Translations under genes and position numbers: made by a program
The notes under the pieces: model-generated
What the model was told of the DNA's origin: nothing
The model's input: only the letters and a program-made list of their open reading frames with translations
Databases searched by the model: none
Source of the DNA: JAKJEP01 sp964580995
Lineage (GTDB): Bacteria; Planctomycetota; Phycisphaerae; Sedimentisphaerales; SM23-30
Assembly: GCA_964580995.1 (NCBI GenBank)
Contig: CAZOMV010000017.1
Coordinates: forward strand, 1 to 64,000
DNA: 64,000 nucleotides
Reading direction: 5' to 3'
Shown here: piece after piece, positions 1 to 7,761 of the stretch
Layout: the number at the start of each line of letters is the position of its first letter
Numbering within the stretch: the stretch's first letter is position 1

Positions 1-757
1 GCGAAAAGTTTGAAAGGTGCGAAAGGTGCGAAAAGGGGGTGTTTGCCGCAATATAGCCCGCCAAGACGCGAAGACGCAAAGGCGCTAAGAGAAGAATTTT
101 GTCCGCAGATTAAGAATTATAACATGTTAAAAAACAAGGGATTAAAGAATATTGGGAACCGCGAATGCACGCGAATTCACGCGAATAAGAGGGGGGAGAA
201 TTTGAACAAAAGGCAACGAAGGCAGGGAAGGGGGGGGAGGAAAATTACGAATTACTAGTTACGAATTACAAAATAGTTATCAGTTATCCGTTATCAGTTA
301 TCGGCAAGAAGAAATTACGAGTTATAAGTTATGGATTAGGAAATAGTTAACCGTTGTTGGTTATCAGTTATCGGGGATCGGTAAAGGGGGAAAAATAATT
401 ACGAAATTAAAGAAAAATTGGGAATTGTGTTGGAAATCCGGTGGGGCAGGGTAAAATGGGGAACGGATTAATCGGCTAAAGGTTTGCAAGCAGGCATATA
501 AAATATTGGGTTTATATTAAATGACGGGAGGCCCGGTGGGGCTTCCGATTGGGAAAAAAAAGTCAACCACAGAGAGCACAGAGAGCACAGAGAAAAGAAA
601 GTAGGTATATTAGTGACGGATAATAAATATTATTATTCAAAAAGGCAAGCAGATAAAAGTTGTTAAAATATAGTAAAAGATAATGTGTATGTGAAACACA
701 GAGAAAATAGAGAGCACAGAGGCAGAAATAAATTATAATTTAAAAAGCTGGAATAGC
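1..757. repeat. Degenerate short-repeat region, no credible gene
   Basis: This stretch is built of short degenerate motifs and holds no convincing gene. Visible families are gacgcgaagacgcaaaggcg near 70-90, gcgaatgcacgcgaattcac near 162-181, runs of acgaatta and cagttatc between 240 and 375, and ccacagagagcacagag near 569-590 and 705-720. Such motif families are common in planctomycete and other environmental genomes around GxxExxY genes, which is also the case here. An 82-codon open frame at 10-258 is made of these motifs and is not counted as a gene. Confidence 0.7.
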
Positions 758-1132
758 ATGAAGGATGAAAAGGATTTAACGGAAAAAGTGATCGGCTGTG
801 CCATCGAGGTGCATCGCTGCACCGGTCCGGGTTTGCTGGAGTCTGTGTATGAGCGGTGTCTGGCAATTGAGTTAACGGGTGCGAATATCCAGTATGATAC
901 CCAAAAAGAAATTCCGGTTCAGTACAAAGGAGTTTTACTGGATTGCGGGTATCGAGCGGATATGGTGGTGGAGGACAGACTGGTCATCGAACTGAAGGCG
1001 GTTGACAAAATTCTGTCCCTGCATGAGGCACAGCTATTGACCTATATGAAATTGGCTGGGATGAGCCTGGGGCTGTTGATAAATTTTAATGTAAAACTGC
1101 TGAAGGATGGTATAAAAAGATTGGTATTGTAA
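758..1132 (+). CDS. GxxExxY family protein (PD-(D/E)XK nuclease-like)
   Basis: A 124-residue protein of the GxxExxY family (PDDEXK_3 group). The signature GPGLLESVYE lies at residues 23-32, and a nuclease-like core follows with Asp68 in GYRADMV and Glu78-Leu-Lys80 in VIELKAV, matching the D...ExK arrangement of PD-(D/E)XK folds. Length is typical for the family. The biological role of the family is not established. The gene is flanked on both sides by degenerate short repeats and by two similar ~50 bp segments (611-660 and 1600-1650), so gene plus repeats may have spread as one unit. The start is ATG after an A-rich leader with no strong ribosome binding site. Confidence 0.85.
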   Translation: MKDEKDLTEKVIGCAIEVHRCTGPGLLESVYERCLAIELTGANIQYDTQKEIPVQYKGVLLDCGYRADMVVEDRLVIELKAVDKILSLHEAQLLTYMKLAGMSLGLLINFNVKLLKDGIKRLVL

Positions 1133-1907
1133 ATTAGGGAATCAGGAAAGAGAAAGTCAACCACAGAGGCAGGCAGGGCCTGCGGCCAGATCGACGCGAG
1201 GATGAAAGGTGCTATGACGCTTCCGCTGGGCGCTGCGGCTGGGCGAGAAAGTGAGAAAGAAAAAGAAGAAAGTCAACCACAGAGAGCACAGAGTCGCACA
1301 GAGATAAGAGAAAGAATTAATGGTGACGGAAATAAAGAATATAAACCACGGACCGGCCTAGCCGGTTTTACTCACCGCCGTTGGCGGCACGGATGACACG
1401 GATTAAATATAATGTTTCCCGCAAAGGCGCAAAGGCGCGAAGAGAAGAAAGAAAAATAGTTTAAACCACAGAGGGCACAGAGGCGCACAGAGTAAAATAA
1501 TATTTAGACAGGATAACGGGATGGACAGGATTTAATAGTGACAAATAAGAAAATATATTATTTAACCAAAGAGGTCGCAGAGAAAGAATGATATTATATT
1601 GGTGACATATAGTAAATATTTATATTCAAAAAAGCAAGCAGATATTGGAAAAAGAAAGTGATAAAATGTTACTATAAAACACAGAGGGAAGGGAGAACGC
1701 AGAGGAAAGAGAAGATCAATGGAACCACGGATTTCTCGGATGGCACGGATTAAAAGAATTTTAGATGATGTTATCTGCTGAGAGGAGGATGATTTACAGC
1801 ATTTTTGAGGAAATTTTCAAAAAAACAAGAAAATATTGTTGAAATAATGCAATTATGATGTAATATATTAAAAATGTTACATATTAAATGATTGTATTAT
1901 ATAAGAA
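1133..1907. repeat. Degenerate short-repeat region downstream of GxxExxY gene
   Basis: Non-coding stretch with more copies of the repeat families seen before the GxxExxY gene: ccacagag-type units near 1160, 1278-1300, 1465-1490 and 1680-1700, ccacgga...cacggatt units near 1347-1405 and 1722-1750, and gcaaaggcgcaaaggcgcga near 1424. Segment 1600-1650 resembles 611-660. The last ~100 bases before the next gene are AT-rich and could carry a promoter, but no clear -35/-10 pair stands out. A 64-codon frame at 1202-1396 is repeat-derived and rejected as a gene. Confidence 0.65.
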
Positions 1908-1916
1908 TTGTTAAAT

Positions 1917-2150
1917 ATGCGTGATAAAAAGAAGGAAGAAGGCAGGGCAGAGCGGTTTCGGCGGTTGGCGTCTAGGCGGACGAATGAAATTATAAAAAAA
2001 CTTTCCCTATTGGGTAACTGTGCCAACCGGAGCAGCTACGATTACAGCGAACAGGATATTAATAAGATATTTTCGGCGATTGAGAAAGAGTTAAAGGCGG
2101 CTCGTGCCCGGTTCACATTTGGGCGAAAGGATAAAACTTTTAAACTTTAA
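1917..2150 (+). CDS. Small basic helical protein, first gene of the GHKL cassette
   Basis: A 77-residue, strongly charged, probably all-helical protein. It starts with a lysine/arginine-rich segment (RDKKKEEGRAERFRRLASRR), continues with a hydrophobic helix (NEIIKKLSLLGNC) and a YDYSEQDINKIFSAIEKEL segment. I do not recognise a named domain; small proteins with this general pattern (a positively charged helix, then NCxNRSxYxYxExDxxKIF) are, from memory, found near restriction and defence genes. The ATG at 1917 is chosen over the in-frame TTG at 1908. The next gene begins 28 bases downstream, so the two are probably co-transcribed. Base composition is AT-rich like the two following genes and unlike the GC-rich genes after 5187. 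Confidence 0.6.
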   Translation: MRDKKKEEGRAERFRRLASRRTNEIIKKLSLLGNCANRSSYDYSEQDINKIFSAIEKELKAARARFTFGRKDKTFKL

Positions 2151-2178
2151 TCTTTGAAATTAAGAAAAATATATAAAA

Positions 2179-2802
2179 ATGAAAAAACGTCTAATTCGTA
2201 ATATTGATATTGTTCTTTTTGCACTATATGAACAAGGTGGCGCCCAAAAATCAATTCATACTGAAGATGTGGCTCACCAGATTTTTCAGTATCCAATGGG
2301 GCGTCAACGATATAAATGGGAACGATACGAATACCCAGACAAGGAAAGAATACTCAGGGAATTGCGTAGACTTAAAAATAGGAGGGGTACACCATTGGTG
2401 AAAGGACATGCCAACGTAGGAGCTAGGAAAAATCGTGTTGATGGGTGGGTATTGACACCAGAAGGTGTAGATTATGTGAATCAACTAGAAGAATGTTTAC
2501 GATCGGCGCTCCAATCGGATACAAGTAAAATGTCCATATACAGCGTTGAGGAACTCGAGAGAAGAATCAGCGAGACAAAATGCTTCAAAATATATGCAAA
2601 GGATTCAACACTGGCAAGTGCGGAAGATCATCATTTCACCGACATGCTTTACTGTCTTCCGGACGCAGCGATAGAAAGAATAAGTGCCGCATTCAACAGC
2701 CTTCTAGCAAACGCGAAAGCTGCAAAAGTCGCAACGATCATCAGTTTTCTCGAAGCCGCACGCAAGCGATTCAGTTATCTATTGGTCAAACGAGAGGATT
2801 AA
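2179..2802 (+). CDS. Conserved-looking protein with winged-helix-like N-terminus, second gene of the cassette
   Basis: A 207-residue protein of unknown function. The first ~100 residues look like a winged helix: helix (IDIVLFALYEQGG), a second helix around EDVAHQIFQY, a recognition-like helix ERILRELRRLKNR, then a basic loop and a strand at GWVLTPEGVDYVNQL. This pattern resembles PadR/ArsR-style folds or phage repressors, but no family is recognised. The C-terminal half (from about residue 115) is helical with no motif. Only 3 bases separate its stop from the GHKL ATPase start, implying translational coupling and a joint function, perhaps as specificity or sensor subunit. That function is inference. 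Confidence 0.6.
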   Translation: MKKRLIRNIDIVLFALYEQGGAQKSIHTEDVAHQIFQYPMGRQRYKWERYEYPDKERILRELRRLKNRRGTPLVKGHANVGARKNRVDGWVLTPEGVDYVNQLEECLRSALQSDTSKMSIYSVEELERRISETKCFKIYAKDSTLASAEDHHFTDMLYCLPDAAIERISAAFNSLLANAKAAKVATIISFLEAARKRFSYLLVKRED

Positions 2803-2805
2803 GAA

Positions 2806-5049
2806 ATGAACCGAGAATGGATTACACAAGAAGAAGGAGAAATTGAAATTGACCTGCGTCACGTGAAAATGCAGTCGGCTCAAGCTATTCGTTCTGTAAC
2901 GGATGCTCTGGTGGAATTAATCACCAATTCAGATGATGCCTACCGTAATAGCGGTGATTCGCAAAATGGGAAAATCATCGTGGAAATTACACGTCAACGT
3001 GGAGATAAGGCGGGGACTATGGTGGTGAAAGATCGTGCCGGTGGGTTGACTTTAGATGAAATGAAAAAGAAAATCCTTAGATATGGAACCTTCTCAGCAG
3101 ATCCGGGCGCACGAGGTTACATGGGGAGAGGCGCAAAAGACATCGTTGCGTTAGGAAATGCAGCATTCGAAGCGATAAAAGACAATAAGGTCCACAGAGT
3201 GGAACTTGATTCTGACTTCCATTGTCGCAGCATGAAACCAGTCAAGGCGATAGATGAAGATTATAAGGCTCATGGGCTCAAACCGGGGAAAAGCGGTATG
3301 ATTGTTACTCTTGAAATTAGCAGAAATCATACTGTGCCGTTTCATGATACACTCATGCGCGATTTACAAAGGCATTATGCACTACGAGACATACTATGTC
3401 GGCGCGAGGTGCGACTTTTGGATGCGAAAAGTGGTAAGGAAGACGTTTTGCGATATATTCAACCAAAAGGAGAAAAGGTCCGATGTGACACTTACGAATT
3501 CGACAGCCCCTATCAAGGAGTGAAGGCACGTTTGGAACTATATAAAGCAGAAGATGAATTGTCTTCCGATATGCAGGAAGGAATACTTATAACCGATGGG
3601 TGGGCCGCATATCAGGTCACGCGTTTTGCATCTGATTTTGATGAAGATCCTATTGCGCGAAGGTTTTTTGGTCGGTTAGAATGCAGTCATATAAGACATT
3701 TACAGTTGGAATTCGAAGAAAATCGCAGACAGGGCAAGAAGCCTGAAAATAACAATCCCGTTGATATAGTAGATCCCAACCGGAGACGAGGATTAGATTG
3801 TGATAATCATCCATTTGTAAAAAAGCTCTTTGAATGGGCAGAAGATATTTTATGTAGTACGGTCCAAGATGCGCGAGACCAAGAAAGCGAAAAGGAAACA
3901 CGAGCAGCAAGTGAAGAAACAAAAAAGAGATTAGCCGCTTTGAGTAAAGCAGTTGCAGAACATCTCAAAGAAAAAGTTGAGAACGAAACGCTAACCCCTC
4001 AAACCCCTGAAGAGAAAGCAATTTTGGAAGCAGACGGAGCTCTTCTGAATCCGCAGTTTCAACGAATTGAAATTGGGGAAACAAAACGATTGGGATATAC
4101 TGTACTAAGTTTTGGCAAAGATTTTGATCCAGAAAATATTACCATCGAAGTTGAAGGAGATGGACTGAAAGTCGATCCTAAAAAACCATTTCTGAAGCCA
4201 CAGAAAAGAGACCCTGAGAAACTTGCAGCCTATTTTGAGATTACGGGAATAGAGGTTAGTCCGCAGGTAAAATTAAGTATCATTCATCCCAACGAACTTA
4301 TTAAGCCAGTTGTTCGGTTAATTGAAGTAATTGAGTCAAAAGACCCCTATGCCAACTTGCAGCCGGGTCTTTTTTTCGAGAAACAAGCCTATACAGTACA
4401 CCACAATGGGACACGTACACTTACTTTTTTAGCACGGGGGCGGCGGTTTCGTACAGTTAATTGGAACTCGCAGGAAAATGTAAAAAGCTCACGCTCTGAA
4501 GCAATTAGTATTCTACGCGGTGGAAGTTTGAACGTTCAGAAGGTAGCAAAAGACGTATGGAAAGGTGAGGTACATGTAAAGGGTTTTGGAGTGGGAAATT
4601 CGGGAATCATCACCCTTTCGATTACTACCAACGATGGTGATGAGGTTGCGAATGCGCGAGTAAAAGTTGTTGAAAAAGAAAATACTGATGGAGCGACGAT
4701 AAAAATAGAATTAGTATGGGAGAGCGCCGGAAAATGGCGAGCTGAATGGGATAGGGCAAATCCCAATTTTTTGAAGGTGTACGCCCAGCACCCAGTCCTC
4801 TGTCGATATCTTGGAAAACAAGAAGATATTCGTCGAACGGAGGAAGCCGCACATTTTCGAATTTTGCTCGCCGAAATAGTCGCAGATAAAGTAGCTCAAC
4901 GTATCTTGGAGAAAAAGATAGAGTCAAACCCTCGGGAGTTCGAAGATCCACATAAGATGTTCTTTAGATATAGTGAGGAGATGACGGATTTTCTGCCTAA
5001 AGCACACGAAATAATGATTCCAGAAAAAGATGTGCCTCGGACAGGTTGA
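2806..5049 (+). CDS. Large GHKL-type (MORC/Hsp90-like) ATPase, third gene of the cassette
   Basis: A 747-residue protein with an N-terminal GHKL ATPase domain. The N box is ELITNSDDAY with Glu37, Asn41 and Asp44; the G1 box is DRAGG at 76-80 (a DxGxG variant) and the G2 box is GYMGRGAKD at 104-112. This layout matches the paraMORC/Hsp90-like branch rather than sensor kinases, since there is no dimerisation/phosphoacceptor domain. After it come a second alpha/beta region to about 310, a helical coiled segment (about 350-400), beta-rich Ig-like segments (about 420-640) and a helical C-terminus. ATP-driven clamp action on DNA or protein is the family expectation; the target is unknown. AT-rich with rare codons, suggesting transfer. 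Confidence 0.75.
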   Translation: MNREWITQEEGEIEIDLRHVKMQSAQAIRSVTDALVELITNSDDAYRNSGDSQNGKIIVEITRQRGDKAGTMVVKDRAGGLTLDEMKKKILRYGTFSADPGARGYMGRGAKDIVALGNAAFEAIKDNKVHRVELDSDFHCRSMKPVKAIDEDYKAHGLKPGKSGMIVTLEISRNHTVPFHDTLMRDLQRHYALRDILCRREVRLLDAKSGKEDVLRYIQPKGEKVRCDTYEFDSPYQGVKARLELYKAEDELSSDMQEGILITDGWAAYQVTRFASDFDEDPIARRFFGRLECSHIRHLQLEFEENRRQGKKPENNNPVDIVDPNRRRGLDCDNHPFVKKLFEWAEDILCSTVQDARDQESEKETRAASEETKKRLAALSKAVAEHLKEKVENETLTPQTPEEKAILEADGALLNPQFQRIEIGETKRLGYTVLSFGKDFDPENITIEVEGDGLKVDPKKPFLKPQKRDPEKLAAYFEITGIEVSPQVKLSIIHPNELIKPVVRLIEVIESKDPYANLQPGLFFEKQAYTVHHNGTRTLTFLARGRRFRTVNWNSQENVKSSRSEAISILRGGSLNVQKVAKDVWKGEVHVKGFGVGNSGIITLSITTNDGDEVANARVKVVEKENTDGATIKIELVWESAGKWRAEWDRANPNFLKVYAQHPVLCRYLGKQEDIRRTEEAAHFRILLAEIVADKVAQRILEKKIESNPREFEDPHKMFFRYSEEMTDFLPKAHEIMIPEKDVPRTG

Positions 5050-5186
5050 AAAAAATAACGTTTTGGAAATCAAGAGTTATCGGGATAAGGAGGATCAATT
5101 GAAAGGGAGAAAAAGTGTGGAAGTTATGGAAGAAATAGGGAGTTGGGTTGCAATGGGGGCGATTTTTTGGTAGTCTTACCGCTGGT

Positions 5187-5846
5187 ATGGAGTTGAAGGC
5201 GGTGATATTTGATTTGGGGGAGACGGTGTTCACCTATGGGAAGGTGGACATGGGGGGGGTGTTTGCGGCGGGGGCGCGGCTGACGTATGAGTATTTGCGG
5301 GAGTGCGTGGGGGTGAGGCGGAAGCTGCCGGGTTTTGAGGGGTACCGGCGGGGGCATAGCCGGACGATCCGGCTGCATTATTTGTGGTCGCAGGTGGTGG
5401 GGCGGGAGTTTGACTGCATGGCGCTGCTGGACCGGAAGCTGAGGGGGGAGGGGATCGAGCTGGAGCGGGAGCAGTTGGAGCAGTTGTGCTGGCTGTGGTA
5501 TCTGCCGCTGGGGGAGGCGGCGCGGGTGGAGGCGGGTACGGCGGATGTGCTGCGGGAGCTGCAGGAGATGGGGCTGCGGCTGGGGATTGTGTCGAATACG
5601 TTTTTGCCGGGGGTGGTGCTGGATAGGCATTTGCGGGCGTGCGATCTGCTGGAGTTTTTTCCGGTGCGGGTGTATTCGTCGGAGACGGTGTACCGGAAGC
5701 CGGACGGGCGGATCTATGGGCGGGCGCTGGAGCGGCTGGGGGTGAAGGCGGGTGAGGCGGAGAAGCGGGCGATGCTGAGGATCTGGAGCCAGCGGGACAG
5801 GGGCGCGTCGGCAAGGCCGATGAATATCGGGACGACCCTACCCTGA
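5187..5846 (+). pseudogene. HAD-superfamily hydrolase, truncated before the acidic motif IV
   Basis: A HAD-like phosphatase remnant of 219 codons from ATG 5187; an upstream TTG at 5148 would add 13 unlikely residues. Motif I is VIFDLGETVF with nucleophile Asp9, but the second motif Asp is replaced by Gly as in many HAD_2 members. Motif II is IVSNT and motif III is the Lys in VYRKPDG. The expected next block (a VGDxxxxDVxGA motif) is missing: after GVKAGEA the frame runs into RIWSQRDRGASARPMNIG, which does not look like HAD sequence, and stops. Other frames do not restore the motif. Dispersed palindromes begin immediately downstream, so repeat insertion probably removed the 3' end. The gene is very GC-rich, unlike the cassette before it. 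Confidence 0.65.
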
Positions 5847-5850
5847 AAAA

Positions 5851-5878
5851 CACCTCCCTGCTGGAAGGCAGGAAGGTG
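5851..5878. repeat. Stem-loop at the 3' end of the truncated HAD gene
   Basis: Imperfect palindrome cacctccctgc / gcaggaaggtg with a 6-base loop and one G:T-compatible mismatch. No T-run follows, so it is more likely part of a dispersed repeat than an intrinsic terminator. Confidence 0.5.
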
Positions 5879-5904
5879 CCACTCTATTTAGGAAAGGTGG
5901 GACC

Positions 5905-5955
5905 CGGAGGAAGGGGAAGACAGCCTAAAGGCTGAACTCAGAACGGAAAGGCTGG
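5905..5955. repeat. Dispersed palindromic repeat, copy 1
   Basis: Contains the palindrome agcctaaaggct followed by gaactcagaacgg and preceded by ggaggaag. The reverse complement of 58471-58527 carries the same string with aacctaaaggtt in the core, so the two copies differ by paired, compensatory changes. This copy lies about 60 bases after the truncated HAD gene. Confidence 0.65.
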
Positions 5956-5963
5956 AAGAGAAG

Positions 5964-6020
5964 TATAGGACATATAGGGGGTATAGGGCATATGGGACGT
6001 ATAGGACGGGATGGGAAATT
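5964..6020. repeat. Degenerate tandem repeat of tataggacatatggg-type units
   Basis: Several imperfect units of the form tataggNcatat/gggNgtatagg follow one another (ataggacatatagg, gtatagggcatatggg, acgtataggacggg). No coding potential. Similar units occur widely in environmental bacterial genomes as short degenerate repeats. Confidence 0.5.
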
Positions 6021-6114
6021 ACAGATTTGAAAATTGAGATTTGAGAGAAAGAGAAATCCTGGATTCCTGCTTGCGATCAGGTTGGGGGAAAGAGTATCAG
6101 CGGTGGAATAATAA

Positions 6115-6135
6115 CCCCCAACATAAAGTTGGGGG
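6115..6135. repeat. Perfect 8-bp stem-loop (REP-like or terminator)
   Basis: cccccaac, loop ataaa, gttggggg, followed by cttt. The hairpin is GC-rich but the T-run is short. It may be an intrinsic terminator or a REP-like mobile palindrome; the surrounding repeats favour the latter. Confidence 0.5.
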
Positions 6136-6171
6136 CTTTCGTGGGATGGCGGCGGAATCTGGATCAGCAGA

Positions 6172-6189
6172 TTTTGGCGGATCCGTCAA
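6172..6189 (+). promoter_or_regulatory. 18-bp motif shared with 19579-19596
   Basis: The sequence ttttggcggatccgtcaa differs by one base from the copy at 19579-19596. It lies about 90 bases upstream of the HD-GYP gene start. A regulatory or repeat role is possible; nothing else identifies it. Confidence 0.35.
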
Positions 6190-6277
6190 CCATACGAAAA
6201 AACGAGAAAATGTATTTCCCAGAAAAGGGAAAAATGGTATAAGCTGCAATAGCCAATGATAGTAAGGTCCTATAAAA

Positions 6278-7705
6278 ATGACGTCATTCAACGGGAAAAA
6301 CGAAGGCGAATCAGAGCGGGAAGGGCAGGCAGAGCGCCGGCGGGCAAGAGAGGAACTGCAGAGACGCACGTACCGGTATCTGGTGGGGAAGGTCCGGAAG
6401 CAGGTCCTGGTGCGGGTGGGGATTACCGCGGTGGTTCTGGCGGTATTGTTTGGGGCGTTAACCCTGGCGTACCTGCGGCGGGAGCTGAATGAAAGCATTG
6501 TACGGCACGGGAAAGAACAGATGGCGCCCCTCCGGGAACAAATCCAAACGTTGATGGAAAAAGGCGAGCCGGCCGATGCGGAGGAATGGCAAAGAGAGCT
6601 GGGGGCCGGACAGGGCCGGGCAGCGGAGCATAAAGACGGCCGTTTTGTGTATGCGGCGGTGTACGACGGAAACCGCAAACGGATGGTGCAGATGGCAGCG
6701 CAGGACCGTCAGCCGCCGGAGACGATGGCCGTGCGGCTGAATCAAAGCCCACAGCGGTTTCCGCCGGCAGGGAAGGTGTGGTCCAAGCGGGTGGCGGGAA
6801 AAGAACCGGTTTGTATTCAGTTGGTGGTCGAGATTACCGATGCGGCGGGGCAAGGCATTGGATATATGGAGGGGGTGTATGAGGTGAATCCGCAGGTGAC
6901 CGCGGCGGGCCGGCGAATGATTTGGCGTTCGGTGCTGGCGGTAAATGGAATCGTACTGCTGACCAGTATGATTTTATACCCGTTGATCCTGCGCCTGATC
7001 CGGCGTCTGACGGGGGCGGTGGTCCGGCTGCTGCAGTCGTACTTCGAGATGCTGACCGTACTGAGCGGCACCATCGCCAAGCGTGACAACGACACCAGCG
7101 AACACAATTTTCGGGTGACGATTATGGCCGTCCGGCTGGCCGAGGCGGTCGGCCTTGACCGTAATGGAATCCGGGGACTGTTCAAGGGGGCCCTTATTCA
7201 TGACATCGGCAAGATCGGTGAGCAGGATGCGATTTTGCGAAAGCAGGGTTCGTTGACGGAAACGGAGCGCACCGAAATGCAGAAGCACGTGATCCATGGC
7301 GCGGAGATCGTCCAGGGATCGCAATGGCTGGGAGACGGCGCGGATGTGGTGCGGTTTCATCATGAGAAATTTGACGGCAGCGGATATCCGGAGGGGCGGG
7401 CGGGTGAAACGATTCCGCGGGCAGCGCGGATCTTCTGCATTGCGGATGTGTTTGATGCGCTGATTGCCTGGCGGCCGTATAAGGAGCCGCTTTCCCTGGA
7501 AGAAACGCTAACGGTTTTGCGTCAGGGACGGGGAACGCACTTTGATCCGGAGTTGCTGGACCGATTTTTGGAAATGGCACCCGGATTGTATAACGACTTC
7601 CACCAAGCCTCCTCTACGCACCTGGATAAGGCAAAAATTGAAAGCGAACTGGTGCGGATCGCCTGCCGGTATTTTGTGTCGCCGGATGAGGCGTTGTCTT
7701 TTTGA
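6278..7705 (+). CDS. Membrane HD-GYP domain protein (putative c-di-GMP phosphodiesterase)
   Basis: A 475-residue signalling protein. A charged cytoplasmic N-terminus is followed by TM1 (about 43-65), an extracytoplasmic sensor region (about 66-216), TM2 (about 217-240) and an HD-GYP domain. The HD pair is in ALIHDIGKIG (His308, Asp309), the second histidine cluster in KHVIHGAEIV, and the signature HHEKFDGSGYP spans 361-371, so the GYP motif is intact. Family members hydrolyse cyclic di-GMP. The periplasmic sensor is not a recognised Cache or CHASE domain and its ligand is unknown. The ATG at 6278 has no strong ribosome binding site. It is 56 bases upstream of glgP on the same strand. Confidence 0.85.
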   Translation: MTSFNGKNEGESEREGQAERRRAREELQRRTYRYLVGKVRKQVLVRVGITAVVLAVLFGALTLAYLRRELNESIVRHGKEQMAPLREQIQTLMEKGEPADAEEWQRELGAGQGRAAEHKDGRFVYAAVYDGNRKRMVQMAAQDRQPPETMAVRLNQSPQRFPPAGKVWSKRVAGKEPVCIQLVVEITDAAGQGIGYMEGVYEVNPQVTAAGRRMIWRSVLAVNGIVLLTSMILYPLILRLIRRLTGAVVRLLQSYFEMLTVLSGTIAKRDNDTSEHNFRVTIMAVRLAEAVGLDRNGIRGLFKGALIHDIGKIGEQDAILRKQGSLTETERTEMQKHVIHGAEIVQGSQWLGDGADVVRFHHEKFDGSGYPEGRAGETIPRAARIFCIADVFDALIAWRPYKEPLSLEETLTVLRQGRGTHFDPELLDRFLEMAPGLYNDFHQASSTHLDKAKIESELVRIACRYFVSPDEALSF

Positions 7706-7714
7706 GTTGAATCC

Positions 7715-7734
7715 GATCCATTTGGGTATGGATC
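7715..7734. promoter_or_regulatory. Perfect 7-bp stem-loop in the HD-GYP/glgP gap
   Basis: gatccat, loop ttgggt, atggatc. It sits between the HD-GYP stop and the glgP ribosome binding site (aaagga near 7747). No T-run follows, so it is not a classical terminator; it could be an operator or mRNA-processing hairpin. Confidence 0.35.
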
Positions 7735-7761
7735 ACAAGTTAGGATAAAGGAAGAATTGAT

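Noticed and set aside
10..258. 82-codon frame in the left repeat region
   Set aside because: Made of degenerate repeats (AKGAKRG, HANKRG and similar); no coding signature.
1..757. CRISPR array
   Set aside because: The repeats are degenerate, of several unrelated families, and lack uniform spacers.
6020..6277. A c-di-GMP riboswitch ahead of the HD-GYP gene
   Set aside because: Neither the GEMM tetraloop-receptor nor its conserved core strings are present.
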